Shown here: positions 21,065 to 22,068 of the stretch, one piece after another
Numbering within the stretch: the stretch's first letter is position 1
How the letters are laid out: each line of letters begins with the position of its first letter
Source: Actinomycetes bacterium
Lineage (GTDB): Bacteria; Actinomycetota; Acidimicrobiia; Acidimicrobiales; CADCSY01
Length of the DNA stretch: 22,068 bases
Assembly: GCA_025464025.1 (NCBI GenBank)
Contig: JAODBP010000303.1
Span: 1-22,068, forward strand
Direction: 5' to 3'
The notes under the pieces: model-generated
Told to the model about the DNA's origin: nothing
Seen by the model: the letters and a program-made list of their open reading frames with translations, nothing else
Databases searched by the model: none
Translations under genes and position numbers: made by a program

Positions 21065-21075
21065 TACTGTACGAC
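21065..21075. promoter_or_regulatory. Overlapping divergent -10 boxes (methyltransferase and GT4)
   Basis: The sequence TACTGTACGAC holds TACAGT on the minus strand (21071-21066, 9 bases before the methyltransferase GTG). On the plus strand it holds TACTGT (21065-21070, 11 bases before the GT4 GTG) or TACGAC (21070-21075, 6 bases before it). Only 25 bases separate the two start codons, so the promoters overlap and each -35 must lie inside the other gene. I found no strong -35 for either. Confidence 0.45.
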
Positions 21076-21081
21076 GCCGCC

Positions 21082-22068
21082 GTGTCCACCCCGTCCGACC
21101 ATGCCCGGAAGCTGGGTGACATCGCCGCCGCAGCAGGACTCCGCCGCATCCACGTCCTCGCCTGGCGCGACCTCGACGACGAGGAAGCCGGGGGCTCCGA
21201 GGTGCACGCCTCGACCGTCGCCCGGCTTTGGGCCGAGGCCGGCATCGACGTCACCATGCGGACGTCCACAGCGGCGGGCCAGCCGCCCGACACCGTGCGG
21301 GACGGCTACCGGGTCGTGCGCCGGGCCGGGCGCCACGTCGTGTTCCCGCGCTCGGCCCTGTCCGCCGCCACGGGCCGCATGGGGCCCCGCGACGGCCTCG
21401 TCGAGATCTGGAACGGCATGCCGTTCCTGTCACCGGTGTGGGTGCGGGGACCGCGGACCGTGTGGCTCCACCACGTCCACAAGGAGATGTGGCGGATGAT
21501 GCTCCCCACGCCGCTGGCCCAGCTCGGCGACCTGCTCGAACGCCGCCTGGCGCCCCCGCTCTACCGGCGCACGCCGCTGGTGACCCTGTCGGAGTCGTCC
21601 CGCCACGAGCTGGTGCACGAGCTCGGCTTCCGGCCCGAGCTGGTGTCGGTCATCCCGCCCGGCATCGACCCTGCCTTCTCCCCCGGCGGCGAGCTGTCGC
21701 CGACCCCTCTGGTCGTGGCCGTGGGCCGGCTGGCGCCGGTGAAGCAGTTCCCGCTCCTCGTCGAGGCCCTCCTCGGGCTCAAGGCCCAGCACCCCGGGCT
21801 CGAAGCCGTCATCGTGGGCGACGGCACCGAGCGTCCCGGCCTCGAGGCCCGCCTCGCCGACGCCGGCGCGACCGACTGGATCCGGCTGCCCGGTCGGGTC
21901 AGCGAGGCGGAGCTGATCGACCTCTACCGCCGGGCGTGGGTCCTGACCAGCGCGTCGAGCCGTGAGGGTTGGGGCATGACGATCACCGAGGCGGCGGCGT
22001 GCGCCACCCCGGCGGTGGTCACCGACATCAGCGGGCACGCCGATGCGGTGGTCGACGGCGAGACCGGC
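21082..22068 (+). CDS. GT4-family glycosyltransferase, 3' end beyond the window
   Basis: The frame is open from the GTG at 21082 to the window end (329 residues, no stop). The N-terminal Rossmann half begins 'RRIHVLAWRDLDDEEAGGSEVHAS' (residues about 21-44, quoted in part), with the Gly-Gly nucleotide-sugar loop. The hinge region gives 'SVIPPGIDPAFSP', then 'VAVGRLAPVKQFPLLVEAL', 'IVGDGTERPGLE' and the donor-binding 'SREGWGMTITEAAACATPAV' with the EX7E glutamates. These are standard GT4 features. The enzyme is a retaining cytoplasmic glycosyltransferase, probably adding a sugar to a lipid-linked glycan. About 30-60 residues are likely missing on the right. The shared promoter with the methyltransferase ties it to the glycan region. 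Confidence 0.9.
   Translation, partial: MSTPSDHARKLGDIAAAAGLRRIHVLAWRDLDDEEAGGSEVHASTVARLWAEAGIDVTMRTSTAAGQPPDTVRDGYRVVRRAGRHVVFPRSALSAATGRMGPRDGLVEIWNGMPFLSPVWVRGPRTVWLHHVHKEMWRMMLPTPLAQLGDLLERRLAPPLYRRTPLVTLSESSRHELVHELGFRPELVSVIPPGIDPAFSPGGELSPTPLVVAVGRLAPVKQFPLLVEALLGLKAQHPGLEAVIVGDGTERPGLEARLADAGATDWIRLPGRVSEAELIDLYRRAWVLTSASSREGWGMTITEAAACATPAVVTDISGHADAVVDGETG

Noticed and set aside
19198..21336. 712-codon minus-strand open frame
   Set aside because: It runs antisense to the SGNH lipoprotein and out of frame through the methyltransferase; no coherent domain.

Overview
This 22 kb window is very GC-rich and densely coded. It uses GTG starts heavily. Many genes have a TAnnnT -10 box only 6-9 bases before the start codon and no Shine-Dalgarno sequence, the layout of leaderless actinobacterial transcripts. 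The signal-peptide protein built of repeated 'GYWL.ASDGG.FSFG.A.F.GS' modules, DUF5522, DUF2304 paired with a GT2, and an acyl-ACP desaturase all fit Actinomycetota. Class Acidimicrobiia (Iamia/Ilumatobacter-like) is my best guess. It is an inference from protein style, not from a marker gene.

Left part (1-8.9 kb) is mostly single housekeeping or accessory genes. It holds the 3' end of mnmA, a long nested palindrome, an FAD-linked 2-hydroxyacid dehydrogenase, a small membrane protein, a membrane-anchored protein with a helix-turn-helix-like cytoplasmic part, a second-type adenylate kinase, a secreted propeller-L,D-transpeptidase, an ArsC-like protein, and an acyl-ACP desaturase. The desaturase promoter contains a TetR-type palindrome. 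These are followed by a small basic protein and a compact minus-strand operon: two adjacent carboxymuconolactone-decarboxylase/AhpD-fold proteins (one with and one without the CxxC pair), a 48-residue DUF5522 cysteine micro-protein, and an AlkA-like DNA glycosylase.

Right part (8.9-22 kb) is a cell-surface glycan region. On the minus strand lie two translationally coupled GT-C glycosyltransferases (GT39-like, then PIG-V-like). Divergent from them is an eight-gene plus-strand operon with 1-5 base gaps or 4-14 base overlaps: a UDP-galactopyranose-mutase-like flavoprotein, a metallo-beta-lactamase-fold protein, two tandem acyltransferase-3 proteins, a GT2, DUF2304, another GT39-like enzyme, and a lipoprotein SGNH hydrolase. 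It is followed by a minus-strand methyltransferase and a divergent GT4 glycosyltransferase that runs off the right end. The likely flow is: GT2/DUF2304 load sugar onto a lipid carrier, the GT-C enzymes transfer it outside the membrane, the acyltransferases O-acylate the product, and the lipoprotein esterase may remove or move acyl groups. The product itself cannot be told from sequence.

I saw no tRNA, rRNA, CRISPR array, insertion sequence with transposase, or phage gene. No stretch over 300 bases lacks a gene; the longest are 240-484 (palindrome) and 2264-2438 (leader hairpin and promoter).
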